A stretch of 25,063 bases of DNA, taken from JBFKAV01 sp041621405 (lineage in GTDB: Bacteria; Pseudomonadota; Alphaproteobacteria; Rhodobacterales; Rhodobacteraceae). Under the pieces are notes generated by a model. The model did not search any database. It was not told the origin of the DNA and was given only the letters and a program-made list of their open reading frames with translations. The position numbers were made by a program, and so were the translations under genes. The stretch is from NCBI GenBank assembly GCA_041621405.1, contig JBFKAV010000036.1:1-25063 (forward strand). The letters run 5' to 3'. Of the stretch, positions 13,586 through 20,471 are shown piece after piece. Within the stretch, counting starts at the first letter, position 1. Every line of letters begins with the position of its first letter.

Positions 13586-14548
13586 TCACGGCCCGAGCAT
13601 CCATTCCCCATCGGGCCAGAACGCGTCGAAGGCGAAGGCGAACATCACGTCGTGCGGCAAGTCGCGGCCATTCGCGTCGCGCACCCGGACCTGGCCGATG
13701 TCACGGCCGTCGCCGATCCGCCCGGTGTCGAGCGCCGAGGCGGCGCCCCTGGCCCAGACCAGGACCACCCCGGCCTCGGCGATCTCGCCTGCCTCGGCCA
13801 GCCGCGCCAGGGGCCAGGCGCGGTCGCCCACCCGCACGACACGGGCCAAGGGCGGGATCCCGTGCGGCGGGTCCTCGCCGGAATAGAGAAACGGCCGCCG
13901 CGCGCCGTCGTAGCCGACATAGGGGTTGAGGCCATAGGCGCGCGGCCACCCCGGCCGGACCATCACCAGCCCGCCGGGGTTTCGCTCGCGGAACCGCTCC
14001 CAGCTCTCGATCCAGGTGGGCAGAACCTCGAGCTCGGTGCCCATGTGCTCGCCGACGATGCCGATGCCCAGCGCCTGCTGCCACCAGCTCTCGGTCTCGC
14101 GATCGTACATCACCATGTCGGAATGCCTGAGCTTGCCCGAGACGCCGAAGGTCAGCACCCGGCCCCCGACCCGCCGGTCGAATGTGAGCGCCGAGTTGCA
14201 CAAGGGGCAGAAGGTCACCGCGATCGGGATCCCCGCCACGGTGTCGTTCACGATCTCGTGCCAGGTGAGGTAGCGCAAGGGATAGGCCCGCGGCTCGGCG
14301 CCGTCGATCTCCACCGCCACGACCGGCTCGCGCGCGTCGAGCCCGGTCTCGTCCGCGACCGGCAGGAAGCCCGGATCGGCGAGCGCCGGTATGCCGTCGC
14401 GCGGCGGCCCGCCCGACATGATCTCGGAAAGATCGACCGAGCTCCGCGAGAAATCGGTGAGCGGGAACTCCCGCGACCATAGGCCGGGGTTCGCGGCGGC
14501 GGCGCCGGCCCAGAGGGCGAGCGCGGCGGCGAGGATCATCGGACGCAT
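13586..14548 (-). CDS. DUF3179 family exported protein
   Basis: Function unknown. The 320-residue protein begins with a signal peptide (MRPMILAAALALWAGAAAA, likely cleavage after AAA-N), so it is predicted periplasmic. DUF3179 features are visible: FPLTDFSRSSVDLSEIMSGG and DGIPALADPGF near the N-terminus, YPLRYLTWHEIVNDTVAG, then the signature VTFCPLCNSALTFDR with a CxxC pair, SGKLRHSDMVMYDRETESWW, and NPYVGYD. ATG 14548-14546 has a strong AGGAGG about 8 nt upstream, but that ribosome site lies within a hairpin (14551-14585). It converges with tyrS, and two cyclophilins lie upstream on the same strand, 86 bp away. Exported folding and thiol proteins would make sense together, but this is positional only. 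Confidence 0.9.
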   Translation of the reverse strand: MRPMILAAALALWAGAAAANPGLWSREFPLTDFSRSSVDLSEIMSGGPPRDGIPALADPGFLPVADETGLDAREPVVAVEIDGAEPRAYPLRYLTWHEIVNDTVAGIPIAVTFCPLCNSALTFDRRVGGRVLTFGVSGKLRHSDMVMYDRETESWWQQALGIGIVGEHMGTELEVLPTWIESWERFRERNPGGLVMVRPGWPRAYGLNPYVGYDGARRPFLYSGEDPPHGIPPLARVVRVGDRAWPLARLAEAGEIAEAGVVLVWARGAASALDTGRIGDGRDIGQVRVRDANGRDLPHDVMFAFAFDAFWPDGEWMLGP

Positions 14549-14550
14549 GG

Positions 14551-14585
14551 GGCAGACCTCCTCTGGCTGGAGAGGCCAGTCTGCC
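14551..14585 (-). promoter_or_regulatory. Hairpin covering the DUF3179 ribosome-binding site
   Basis: On the minus strand GGCAGAC pairs with GTCTGCC (7 bp, ends 2 nt before the ATG), and inside it CCTCT pairs with AGAGG (5 bp) around a 6-nt loop. The AGGAGG (14557-14562) lies in the inner stem and the internal loop. The structure could limit translation; alternatively the 7-bp arms are a DNA operator. Confidence 0.5.
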
Positions 14586-14634
14586 AAGCGGGTGGGCCCG
14601 CGCCCATCCCTCCTCGCGGAAAGATGATGGCCGG

Positions 14635-15243
14635 TTACTCGGCGACGGTGACCCGCGCCATCCGGTCGGGATCGCTCACCGCACCGTTCTGCCCGGTTCC
14701 GAGCTTGATCGCGTCGACGACCTCGATCCCGCCGACGACCCGGCCCACGACGGTGTACTGGCCGTCGAGGTGCGGCGCGGGCGCGAACATGATGAAGAAC
14801 TGGCTGTTGGCGCTGTTGGGATCCGCCGAGCGGGCCATGCCGACGGTGCCGCGTTCGAACGGCAGGCTCGAGAACTCCGCTGGAAGGTCGGGACGCGACG
14901 AGCCGCCCGTGCCGACCCGCGACAGGTCGCCGCCCTCGCCGCCGAACTCGACGTCGCCGGTCTGCGCCATGAAGCCCTCGATCACGCGGTGGAACACCAC
15001 GCCGTCGTAGGCGCCCTCGGCCGCAAGGGCGGTGATCTGCGCCACATGCGCCGGGGCGACGTCGGGCAGAAGATCGATCACGATCTCGCCCTCGGCCTCG
15101 CCGGCGACCTCGATCACAAGGTTGGGGCCCGGGCCGTCCTCGGCCAGCTGGCCCCGCGCCGGGTCCGGCCACACCAGGTAGGCCGCGAAGAGGCCGGCCC
15201 CGACCAGGGCCAGCGAGCCGCCGAAGACGCGCGCGTCAGACAT
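14635..15243 (-). CDS. Membrane-anchored cyclophilin-type peptidyl-prolyl isomerase
   Basis: Catalyses cis-trans isomerisation of X-Pro bonds. The 202-residue protein has an N-terminal hydrophobic stretch at residues 8-25 (GGSLALVGAGLFAAYLVW) that acts as a signal anchor or uncleaved signal, so the enzyme domain should be periplasmic. Cyclophilin motifs follow: LLPDVAPAHVAQI, VVFHRVIEGFMAQTGD (catalytic Arg), FERGTVGMARSADPNSANSQ with FFI next, and YTVVGRVVGGIEVVD. A 20-residue acidic linker separates anchor and domain. Its ATG (15243-15241) lies inside the end of the upstream cyclophilin gene; the two overlap by 8 nt, so they form an operon. It looks like a duplicate of its neighbour retargeted to the envelope. 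Confidence 0.93.
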   Translation of the reverse strand: MSDARVFGGSLALVGAGLFAAYLVWPDPARGQLAEDGPGPNLVIEVAGEAEGEIVIDLLPDVAPAHVAQITALAAEGAYDGVVFHRVIEGFMAQTGDVEFGGEGGDLSRVGTGGSSRPDLPAEFSSLPFERGTVGMARSADPNSANSQFFIMFAPAPHLDGQYTVVGRVVGGIEVVDAIKLGTGQNGAVSDPDRMARVTVAE

Positions 15244-15742
15244 CGGCGGCCACCTTCACGCTGAGCATCCGGTCGGGGTTCGCCGGCGGCTCGCCGCGGA
15301 CGATCTTGTCGACGTGCTCCATGCCCGAGACGACCCGGCCGAAGACGGTGTACTGACCGTTCAGGAAATGGTTGTCCTTGAAGTTGATGAAGAACTGGCT
15401 GTTGGCCGAGTTCGGGTTCGACGACCGCGCCGCGCCGAGCGTGCCGCGGTCGTGCGGGATCCGGCTGAATTCGGCCGGAACGTCGGGCAGGTCGGAGCCG
15501 CCGGTGCCCGCCATGCGCAGGTTGAAGCCCTTCTCTGCGTTGCCGTTGGCCACGTCGCCCGACTGCGCCATGAAGCCCTCGATCACCCGGTGGAAGACCA
15601 CGTTGTCATAGGCGCCGGCGCGCGCGAGTTCCTTCATCCGCTCGCAATGCTTGGGCGCGACATCGGGCATCAGCTCGATGGTGACGGTGCCGTCCTTCAG
15701 CTCCATGACGATGGTGTTCTCGGGATTCTTGGTCTCGGCCAT
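15236..15742 (-). CDS. Cytosolic cyclophilin-type peptidyl-prolyl isomerase
   Basis: The 168-residue enzyme is nearly all cyclophilin domain, with no signal peptide. Motifs are ELMPDVAPKHCERMKELA, VVFHRVIEGFMAQSGD with the catalytic Arg, PHDRGTLGAARSSNPNSANS with QFFI next, and YTVFGRVVSGMEHVDKI. It has the shape of small bacterial PpiB-type enzymes. ATG 15742-15740 is chosen over the longer frame from 15898, since it has GGAGG six bases upstream and the family starts here; the longer form would overlap pgk. It is divergent from pgk across 140 bp. The anchored paralogue follows with an 8-nt overlap. Confidence 0.94.
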   Translation of the reverse strand: MAETKNPENTIVMELKDGTVTIELMPDVAPKHCERMKELARAGAYDNVVFHRVIEGFMAQSGDVANGNAEKGFNLRMAGTGGSDLPDVPAEFSRIPHDRGTLGAARSSNPNSANSQFFINFKDNHFLNGQYTVFGRVVSGMEHVDKIVRGEPPANPDRMLSVKVAADV

Positions 15743-15822
15743 GCCGTCCTCCGCTCGCAGTTTTCGGCGCGGACCATAATGCCGCCGCGGCGCGGCGAAA
15801 AGGGCAAACCCGCCGTCTCCGG

Positions 15823-15850
15823 TTGACCTTCGCCGGGCGATCGGCTGAAT
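15823..15850 (+). promoter_or_regulatory. Candidate pgk promoter
   Basis: TTGACC (15823-15828), 16 nt, CTGAAT (15845-15850), about 33 nt before the pgk start. The -35 is good and the -10 is weak (3 of 6). It lies in the divergent region shared with the cyclophilin operon. Confidence 0.4.
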
Positions 15851-15882
15851 GAAGCCGACCCCTGCGCCCCGAGGAGCGAGCG

Positions 15883-17070
15883 ATGGCCTGGAAGACACTC
15901 GACGACATGGAGCTGGACGGCAAGCACGTGCTGGTGCGGGTGGACATCAACGTGCCGGTCGAGAACGGAAAGGTCACCGACGCCACCCGGATCGATCGCA
16001 TCGTGCCCACCGTGAAGGACATCCTGGGCAAGGGCGGAATGCCGATCCTGCTCGCCCATTTCGACCGGCCGAAGGGCAAGGTGGTGCCGGAGATGTCGCT
16101 CGCCCAGGTCCTGCCGGCGCTCGAGGCGGCGCTCGGCCAGAAGGTCGGCTTCGCCGAGGATTGCATCGGGCTGCCGGCCAAGCGCGCGGTGGCCGAGCTC
16201 AAGGCAGGCGAGGTGCTGCTCCTGGAGAACACCCGCTTCCACGCCGAGGAAGAGATGAACGACCCCGCCTTCGCCGCAGCTCTCGGCGCGCTCGGCGAGG
16301 TCTACGTCAACGACGCGTTTTCGGCCGCACACCGGGCGCATGCCTCGACCGAGGGCATCGCCCGGCTCCTGCCGTCCTGCGCCGGTCGGCTGATGCAGGC
16401 CGAGCTCAGGGCGCTCGAGGCCGCGCTCGGCAACCCCGAGCGGCCGGTGGTCGCCGTGGTCGGCGGCGCCAAGGTCTCGACCAAGCTCGACCTCCTCGGC
16501 AACCTCGTCGAGAAGGTAAACCACCTGGTGATCGGCGGCGGCATGGCCAACACCTTCCTGGTGGCGCAAGGGTTCGAGGTCGGCAGGTCGCTCGCCGAGC
16601 GCGACATGGCCGCGACCGCGCGCGAGATCCTGGAGAAGGCCGCTGCGGCGGACTGCAAGGTGCACCTGCCCGCGGACGTGGTCGTCGCCGCCGAGTTCAA
16701 GGTCGGCGCCGCGGCGCAGACCGTGGCCGCCGGTGCTTGCCCGCCGGACCAGATGATCCTCGACGCCGGCCCCGAGACCGTCGCCGCGATCGGCGAGGTC
16801 TTCGAGGCCTGCCGCACTCTGATCTGGAACGGCCCGCTCGGCGCCTTCGAGATCGCGCCCTTCGACACCGCGACAATGGCCGCCGCCCGCAAGGCGGCCG
16901 AGCTGACCGATGCCGGCCGGCTGGTCAGCGTGGCCGGCGGCGGCGACACCGTCGCAGCCCTGAACGCGGCCGGGGTGGCGGACGAGTTCAGCTACGTCTC
17001 CACCGCCGGCGGCGCGTTCCTGGAATGGATGGAGGGCAAGGTGCTGCCCGGCGTGGCGGCGCTCGGCTGA
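15883..17070 (+). CDS. pgk: Phosphoglycerate kinase
   Basis: Interconverts 1,3-bisphosphoglycerate and 3-phosphoglycerate with ADP/ATP in glycolysis, gluconeogenesis and, where present, the Calvin cycle; cytosolic. The 395-residue protein has the N-terminal VLVRVDINVPVENGKVTDATR, ILLAHFDRPKGK (family LxSHLGRP position, here AHFDRP), LLLENTRFHAEEE, YVNDAFSAAHRAHAS, VVAVVGGAKVSTK, VIGGGMANTFL and, at the C-terminus, SVAGGGDTVAALN and STAGGAFLEWMEGK. The replacement of the usual S/G-H-L-G-R-P by AHFDRP is a mild deviation also expected in this lineage. ATG 15883 has GAGGAGCGAG before it. The aldolase gene follows after 79 bp, a common glycolytic pairing. Confidence 0.97.
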   Translation: MAWKTLDDMELDGKHVLVRVDINVPVENGKVTDATRIDRIVPTVKDILGKGGMPILLAHFDRPKGKVVPEMSLAQVLPALEAALGQKVGFAEDCIGLPAKRAVAELKAGEVLLLENTRFHAEEEMNDPAFAAALGALGEVYVNDAFSAAHRAHASTEGIARLLPSCAGRLMQAELRALEAALGNPERPVVAVVGGAKVSTKLDLLGNLVEKVNHLVIGGGMANTFLVAQGFEVGRSLAERDMAATAREILEKAAAADCKVHLPADVVVAAEFKVGAAAQTVAAGACPPDQMILDAGPETVAAIGEVFEACRTLIWNGPLGAFEIAPFDTATMAAARKAAELTDAGRLVSVAGGGDTVAALNAAGVADEFSYVSTAGGAFLEWMEGKVLPGVAALG

Positions 17071-17091
17071 GGGGTCAGCGCTAACAGAATT

Positions 17092-17130
17092 GCAACGCCC
17101 GTGCGCCTCGCCCATAAGCGAGGCGGTTGC
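17092..17130 (+). other. Hairpin in the pgk-aldolase gap
   Basis: CGCCTCGC (17104-17111) and GCGAGGCG (17118-17125) form a perfect 8-bp stem with loop CCATAA; an outer GCAAC/GTTGC pairing (17092-17096 with 17126-17130) extends it over a 7-nt bulge. It sits 20 nt before the aldolase start. There is no T tract; it could attenuate or protect the downstream message. Confidence 0.45.
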
Positions 17131-17149
17131 CAGGCAAAGGAGAGCCCCG

Positions 17150-18043
17150 ATGACAGACGCGACGCAGGCCAGGAAGATGCGCGAGGGCAAGGGGTTCATC
17201 GCGGCGCTCGACCAGTCGGGCGGCTCGACGCCGAAGGCCTTGAAGCAATACGGCATCGCCGAGGGCGCCTGGTCGAACGAGGCCGAGATGTTCGACCTGA
17301 TCCACGCGATGCGCAGCCGGATCGTCACCTCGCCCGCCTTTCGCGGCGACCGGGTCGTCGGCGCGATCCTCTTCGAGCAGACCATGGACCGCGACATCGC
17401 GGGCAAGGAGTCGGCGCGCTACCTCTGGGAGGAGAAGGAGGTCGTCCCGTTCCTGAAATGCGACAAGGGTCTGAAGGAGGCGGCCGACGGCTGCCAGCTG
17501 ATGAAGGACATGGGCGATCTCGACGGTCTGCTCGAGCGGGCGAAGGCGAAGGGCGTCTTCGGCACCAAGATGCGCTCGGTGATCGGCGCCGCCAACAAGG
17601 CCGGGATCACCGCCAACGTGGCGCAGCAGTTCAAGATCGGCAAGCAGATCCTCGGCCACGGCCTGGTGCCGATCCTGGAGCCGGAGGTCACGATCTCAAT
17701 CCCCGACAAGGCCGAGGCCGAGGCGATCCTGCGTGACGAGATCCTCGCGCACCTGAAGGAGGTGCCGGGCGATCAGCAGATCATGCTCAAGCTCACGCTG
17801 CCGAGCGAGGCGAACCACTACCGTTCGGTGATCGAGCATCCCCGCGTGATGCGCGTCGTCGCGCTCTCGGGCGGCTATTCGCGCGACGAGGCGAACGCGC
17901 TCCTGGCGCAGAACAAGGGCCTGATCGCGAGCTTCTCGCGCGGGCTGACCGAGGGGCTTTCGGCCAGCCAGTCGGACGCGGAGTTCAACGCCGCGCTCGA
18001 CCGCATCATCCAGTCGATCTACGACGCCTCGGTCGCCGGCTGA
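17150..18043 (+). CDS. fda: Class I fructose-bisphosphate aldolase
   Basis: Splits fructose-1,6-bisphosphate into glyceraldehyde-3-P and dihydroxyacetone-P through a lysine Schiff base, without metal; cytosolic. The 297-residue protein matches the Staphylococcus-type class I enzyme: GKGFIAALDQSGGSTPKALK (residues 14-33), RSRIVTSPAF, GAILFEQTMDRDI, VPFLKCDKGL, FGTKMRSVI, VPILEPEV, IMLKLTLP (Schiff-base Lys region), HPRVMRVVALSGGYSRDEAN and the C-terminal IYDASVAG. ATG 17150 has AAAGGAG at good spacing; the longer frame from 17090 overlaps the hairpin. It lies downstream of pgk and may be co-transcribed. A metal-dependent class II aldolase may exist elsewhere. Confidence 0.96.
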   Translation: MTDATQARKMREGKGFIAALDQSGGSTPKALKQYGIAEGAWSNEAEMFDLIHAMRSRIVTSPAFRGDRVVGAILFEQTMDRDIAGKESARYLWEEKEVVPFLKCDKGLKEAADGCQLMKDMGDLDGLLERAKAKGVFGTKMRSVIGAANKAGITANVAQQFKIGKQILGHGLVPILEPEVTISIPDKAEAEAILRDEILAHLKEVPGDQQIMLKLTLPSEANHYRSVIEHPRVMRVVALSGGYSRDEANALLAQNKGLIASFSRGLTEGLSASQSDAEFNAALDRIIQSIYDASVAG

Positions 18044-18200
18044 GGCGGCGCCTCTTCCCGGCGAAGAGCGCGGCCGGCGTCGGAGCGCTCCCGTCCGTCG
18101 TCGCGGGCCTGCCGGCCCGCTCCTCCCGTTGGGCCCGGCGCCGAGCCTGCGGCTCGGCGCGGGTGGAGTTGGCTGCACCCGCGCGCGCTCCCTTGACGCG
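18044..18200. other. Intergenic structured region between aldolase and aidB
   Basis: No credible gene. It holds a hairpin just after the aldolase stop (18048-18071, TCTTC/GAAGA plus GCGC with one bulge), which may end that transcript, and a very strong stem at 18134-18163: GCGCCGAGCC (18138-18147), loop TGC, GGCTCGGCGC (18151-18160), extended by CCC/GGG over a bulged G. Neither has a T tract. The region runs into the dispersed element at 18201-18274. Confidence 0.5.
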
Positions 18201-18274
18201 GAGACGGGGCTCCGCCCCCGCCGCCCTTCGGGCCGGCTCCCCCGGGGGTATTTGGACAACGGGGAAAAGAGGCG
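18201..18274 (-). repeat. Post-stop dispersed element, copy B
   Basis: Read on the minus strand right after the aidB stop: CGCCTCTTTTCCCCGTTG, TCCAAATACC, CCCGGGGG, then GC-rich stems including GGGGC-GGA-GCCCC. The order and orientation relative to the upstream gene match copy A after tyrS and the shorter copy C after the AlkD-like gene. Confidence 0.65.
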
Positions 18275-19894
18275 TCAGGCGGGCGCGAGGCGGGCGAGGA
18301 TCGGGCCGTCGTCGAGCGCGTCGAGCGCGCCAGGGGTGAGGCGGCGGGGGCCGAGGCGGGTGGCGGCGAAGGCCTCGGCGATCGCGGGCGGCGCGGTACG
18401 GGTGAGGCAGGCGGCCGCGAGAAGGAGCGCGGTGTCCTCGGCGAAGGCGCGGGCCTCGGCTTCGCAGGGCGTTCTCTTCCAGCGCTCCGCATGGGCGGCC
18501 ACCGCCGCGTCGTAGGCGGGCGAGGCGCCCTTGGCGGCGGCGAGCTCGGCGGCCAGCGCCTCGGCGGCGAGCGGCATCTTGGCCAGCGTCCTCAGCGCGT
18601 CGAGGCAGATCACGTTGCCCGAGCCTTCCCAGATGCCGTTCAAGGGCGCCTCGCGGTAGAGCATCGGCAAGGGCGTGTCCTCGACGTAGCCCATGCCGCC
18701 CATCACCTCCATCGCCTCGGCGATCACCCGGGGCGCGAGCTTGTTGGCGTGGTACTTGGCCAGCGCCACGGCGAGGCGGGCGAAGGCGCGCTCCTCCTCG
18801 CTCCCGCCGTCGAAGGCACGGGCCACGCGAAAGCCCAGCGCCAGGGCGCCCTCGAGGTCGAGCGCGAGGTCGGCCAGCACGCGGGCCATCAGCGGCTGGT
18901 CGATCAGCCGGCGCTGGAACGCGGTGCGGTGCGCCGCCCAGTGCCAGGCCTCGGCCAGCGCGGCGCGCATCAGCCCGGCGGGCGCGAGCGCGGTGTCAAG
19001 CCGGGTGTGGTGCACCATGTCGAGGATCGTCGCGATCCCCCTGCCCTCCTCGCCCACCCGCTCGGCGAAGGCGCGGTGATACTCGATCTCGGCCGAGGCG
19101 TTGGCGCGATTGCCGAGCTTGTCCTTGAGCCGCATCAGGTGGATCGCGTTCAGGCTGCCGTCGGGCCGGAGCCGTGGGACCAGGAAGCAGGTGAGGCCGC
19201 CCTGCGCCTGGGCCAACGTCAGGAAGCCGTCCGACATCGGCGCCGAGCAGAACCACTTGTGGCCGGTGAGCCGGAAGGCGCCGTCGGCGGGTTCCGCGAC
19301 CGTTGCATTGCTGCGCAGGTCCGAGCCGCCCTGCTTCTCGGTCATCGCCATGCCCATCGTCGCCGCCCGCTTCTCCGCCACCGGACGCCGGGCGGGATCG
19401 TAGGCCGCCGCGGTTAGGCGGGGCCGCCAGGCGGCCTCCAGCGCCGGCTCGGCCGCAAGCGCCGCGACCGCGGCGTAGGTCATCGTCATCGGGCAGCAGC
19501 TCGCGGGCTCGAGCTGGCTGTGCAGGTAGACCATCGCGGCATGGGTGGCGTGGCGGCCGCCGGTCCAGGGGCCTGCGGCGTAGCCGTGCGAGAGCCCTAG
19601 ATCGAGGAGCGCGTGGTAGCCCGGGTGGAACGTCACCTCGTCGATCCGCCGACCGGCGCGGTCGAAGCGGACAAGCTCGGGCGGATGCCGCTCGGCGGCG
19701 CGGGCGGCTGCGCCGATCTCCGCGCCCGCCAGGCCCGCGCCGTAGCCGGCGAGCGGCCCGGCCTCCGCCCCGGAGGCCGCCGCCGCCTCGCGCAGGCCGA
19801 CGTCGTCGGCCCAGGGGTCGCGCGGCGGCGGCGCACCGGGCTGGTTCGTCACCTCGTGCGTGGACAGGGCCGGATCGGCGGCAGGACCGGGCAT
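18275..19894 (-). CDS. aidB: AidB-type acyl-CoA dehydrogenase
   Basis: FAD protein of the acyl-CoA dehydrogenase superfamily; E. coli AidB binds DNA and is induced by alkylating agents, but its reaction is unresolved. The 539 residues equal E. coli AidB in length. AidB-specific segments are HEVTNQPG near the N-terminus, PPELVRFDRAGRRIDEVTFHP around 74-94, GMAMTEKQGGSDLRSN, GHKWFCSAPMSD, RLKDKLGNRANASAEIEY, FQRRLIDQPLM, EVMGGMGYVED and NGIWEGSGNVICLDALR. ATG 19894-19892 has AAGGGAGAG upstream; the longer frame from 20401 runs through the FtsB-like gene. It is divergent from the FtsB-like gene with a near-perfect palindrome between. An AlkD-like enzyme lies 10 kb away without shared control signals. 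Confidence 0.94.
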   Translation of the reverse strand: MPGPAADPALSTHEVTNQPGAPPPRDPWADDVGLREAAAASGAEAGPLAGYGAGLAGAEIGAAARAAERHPPELVRFDRAGRRIDEVTFHPGYHALLDLGLSHGYAAGPWTGGRHATHAAMVYLHSQLEPASCCPMTMTYAAVAALAAEPALEAAWRPRLTAAAYDPARRPVAEKRAATMGMAMTEKQGGSDLRSNATVAEPADGAFRLTGHKWFCSAPMSDGFLTLAQAQGGLTCFLVPRLRPDGSLNAIHLMRLKDKLGNRANASAEIEYHRAFAERVGEEGRGIATILDMVHHTRLDTALAPAGLMRAALAEAWHWAAHRTAFQRRLIDQPLMARVLADLALDLEGALALGFRVARAFDGGSEEERAFARLAVALAKYHANKLAPRVIAEAMEVMGGMGYVEDTPLPMLYREAPLNGIWEGSGNVICLDALRTLAKMPLAAEALAAELAAAKGASPAYDAAVAAHAERWKRTPCEAEARAFAEDTALLLAAACLTRTAPPAIAEAFAATRLGPRRLTPGALDALDDGPILARLAPA

Positions 19895-19952
19895 CGCTCT
19901 CTCCCTTCCCGCGCAGTCTAGCGCAGCCGGGGCGCAGCGGCGCAAAGATTTG

Positions 19953-19978
19953 TTCGCAAAGGGGATTCCCTTCGCGAA
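19953..19978. promoter_or_regulatory. Palindrome between aidB and the FtsB-like gene
   Basis: TTCGCAAAGGG (19953-19963), spacer GATT, CCCTTCGCGAA (19968-19978): 10 of 11 positions pair. A second CGCAAA at 19941 repeats the one at 19955 with a 14-bp offset. This is a probable protein-binding site in the divergent 144-bp region. Reversed, the TTTGCG repeats faintly resemble sites of short-chain acyl-CoA regulators, a weak comparison. Confidence 0.5.
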
Positions 19979-20038
19979 TCGCTTGTGCCAAAGTGCCCCG
20001 CGAGCCGCCCGCCAGAGGCGGCCCGACGAGGCAGAGCG

Positions 20039-20341
20039 ATGAGCCATCCCGCCAACAGGCCCGCCCTCGGTGCAGCGGTCTACTTCGGCCTGGCGCTGAC
20101 CGCCGGCACCTATTTCACCTTCGCCGCCGTGCAGGGCGACTATGGTCTCTTCCGCCGCCTGCAGATCGAGGCCGAGCGCACCGCGCTCGCGGCCGAGCTC
20201 GCCCGGCTCGAGGCCGAGGTCGCGGCGATGGAGAACCTCACCCATCGCCTCTCCGACCAGTATCTCGACCTCGACCTGCTCGACGAGCGCGCGCGCGAGA
20301 TGCTGGGCATGATCCGCCCCGACGAGATCGTCATCCGCTGA
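20039..20341 (+). CDS. FtsB/DivIC-like septum formation initiator protein
   Basis: Predicted divisome protein linking FtsL-type partners to septal peptidoglycan synthesis; single-pass inner membrane, bulk in the periplasm. The 100-residue protein has a short cytoplasmic N-terminus, one membrane helix at about residues 8-30 (ALGAAVYFGLALTAGTYFTF), then a coiled coil around 37-66 (LQIEAERTALAAELARLEAE) and the family's C-terminal LDLLDERAREMLGMIRPDE. ATG 20039 is chosen over 19985 because it has GAGGCAGAG upstream and the longer form crosses the palindromic control region. It lies 130 bp before pdhA; the FtsB-like gene next to the PDH operon is, from memory, a common alphaproteobacterial arrangement. 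Confidence 0.9.
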   Translation: MSHPANRPALGAAVYFGLALTAGTYFTFAAVQGDYGLFRRLQIEAERTALAAELARLEAEVAAMENLTHRLSDQYLDLDLLDERAREMLGMIRPDEIVIR

Positions 20342-20363
20342 TCCTGCCGCTTGGCGGCCATTC

Positions 20364-20377
20364 GCCGGGCGCCCGGC
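20364..20377. other. GC palindrome after the FtsB-like gene
   Basis: GCCGGGCGCCCGGC is a perfect 14-nt palindrome 22 nt after the FtsB-like stop codon. It could be a short terminator-like stem; no T tract follows. Confidence 0.3.
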
Positions 20378-20420
20378 ACCGGCGGAAATTCCTGCTCGCA
20401 TCCGCGGGGTCGGTCTGCTA

Positions 20421-20448
20421 TGGAATAGTTTAACGCTAAACTATTCCA
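20421..20448. promoter_or_regulatory. Perfect AT-rich palindrome upstream of pdhA
   Basis: TGGAATAGTTTA (20421-20432), spacer ACGC, TAAACTATTCCA (20437-20448): 12 of 12 pair, in a strikingly AT-rich patch ending 23 nt before the pdhA start. This is most likely an operator controlling the pyruvate dehydrogenase operon. Its base composition contrasts with the roughly 70% GC around it. The cognate regulator is not in the window. As RNA it would be a 12-bp hairpin with an ACGC loop in the leader. Confidence 0.7.
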
Positions 20449-20471
20449 GCCGCATGGGGAGGGAGCCCGCG

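Noticed and set aside
7291..19894. AlkD-like gene and aidB as parts of one alkylation-response regulon
   Set aside because: They are 10 kb apart on opposite strands and share no upstream motif; AlkD-like is translationally coupled to glmS.
18275..20401. Longer 708-codon version of aidB
   Set aside because: The extra N-terminus crosses the divergent control region and runs antisense to the FtsB-like gene; the start at 19894 has a ribosome site and gives the family length.
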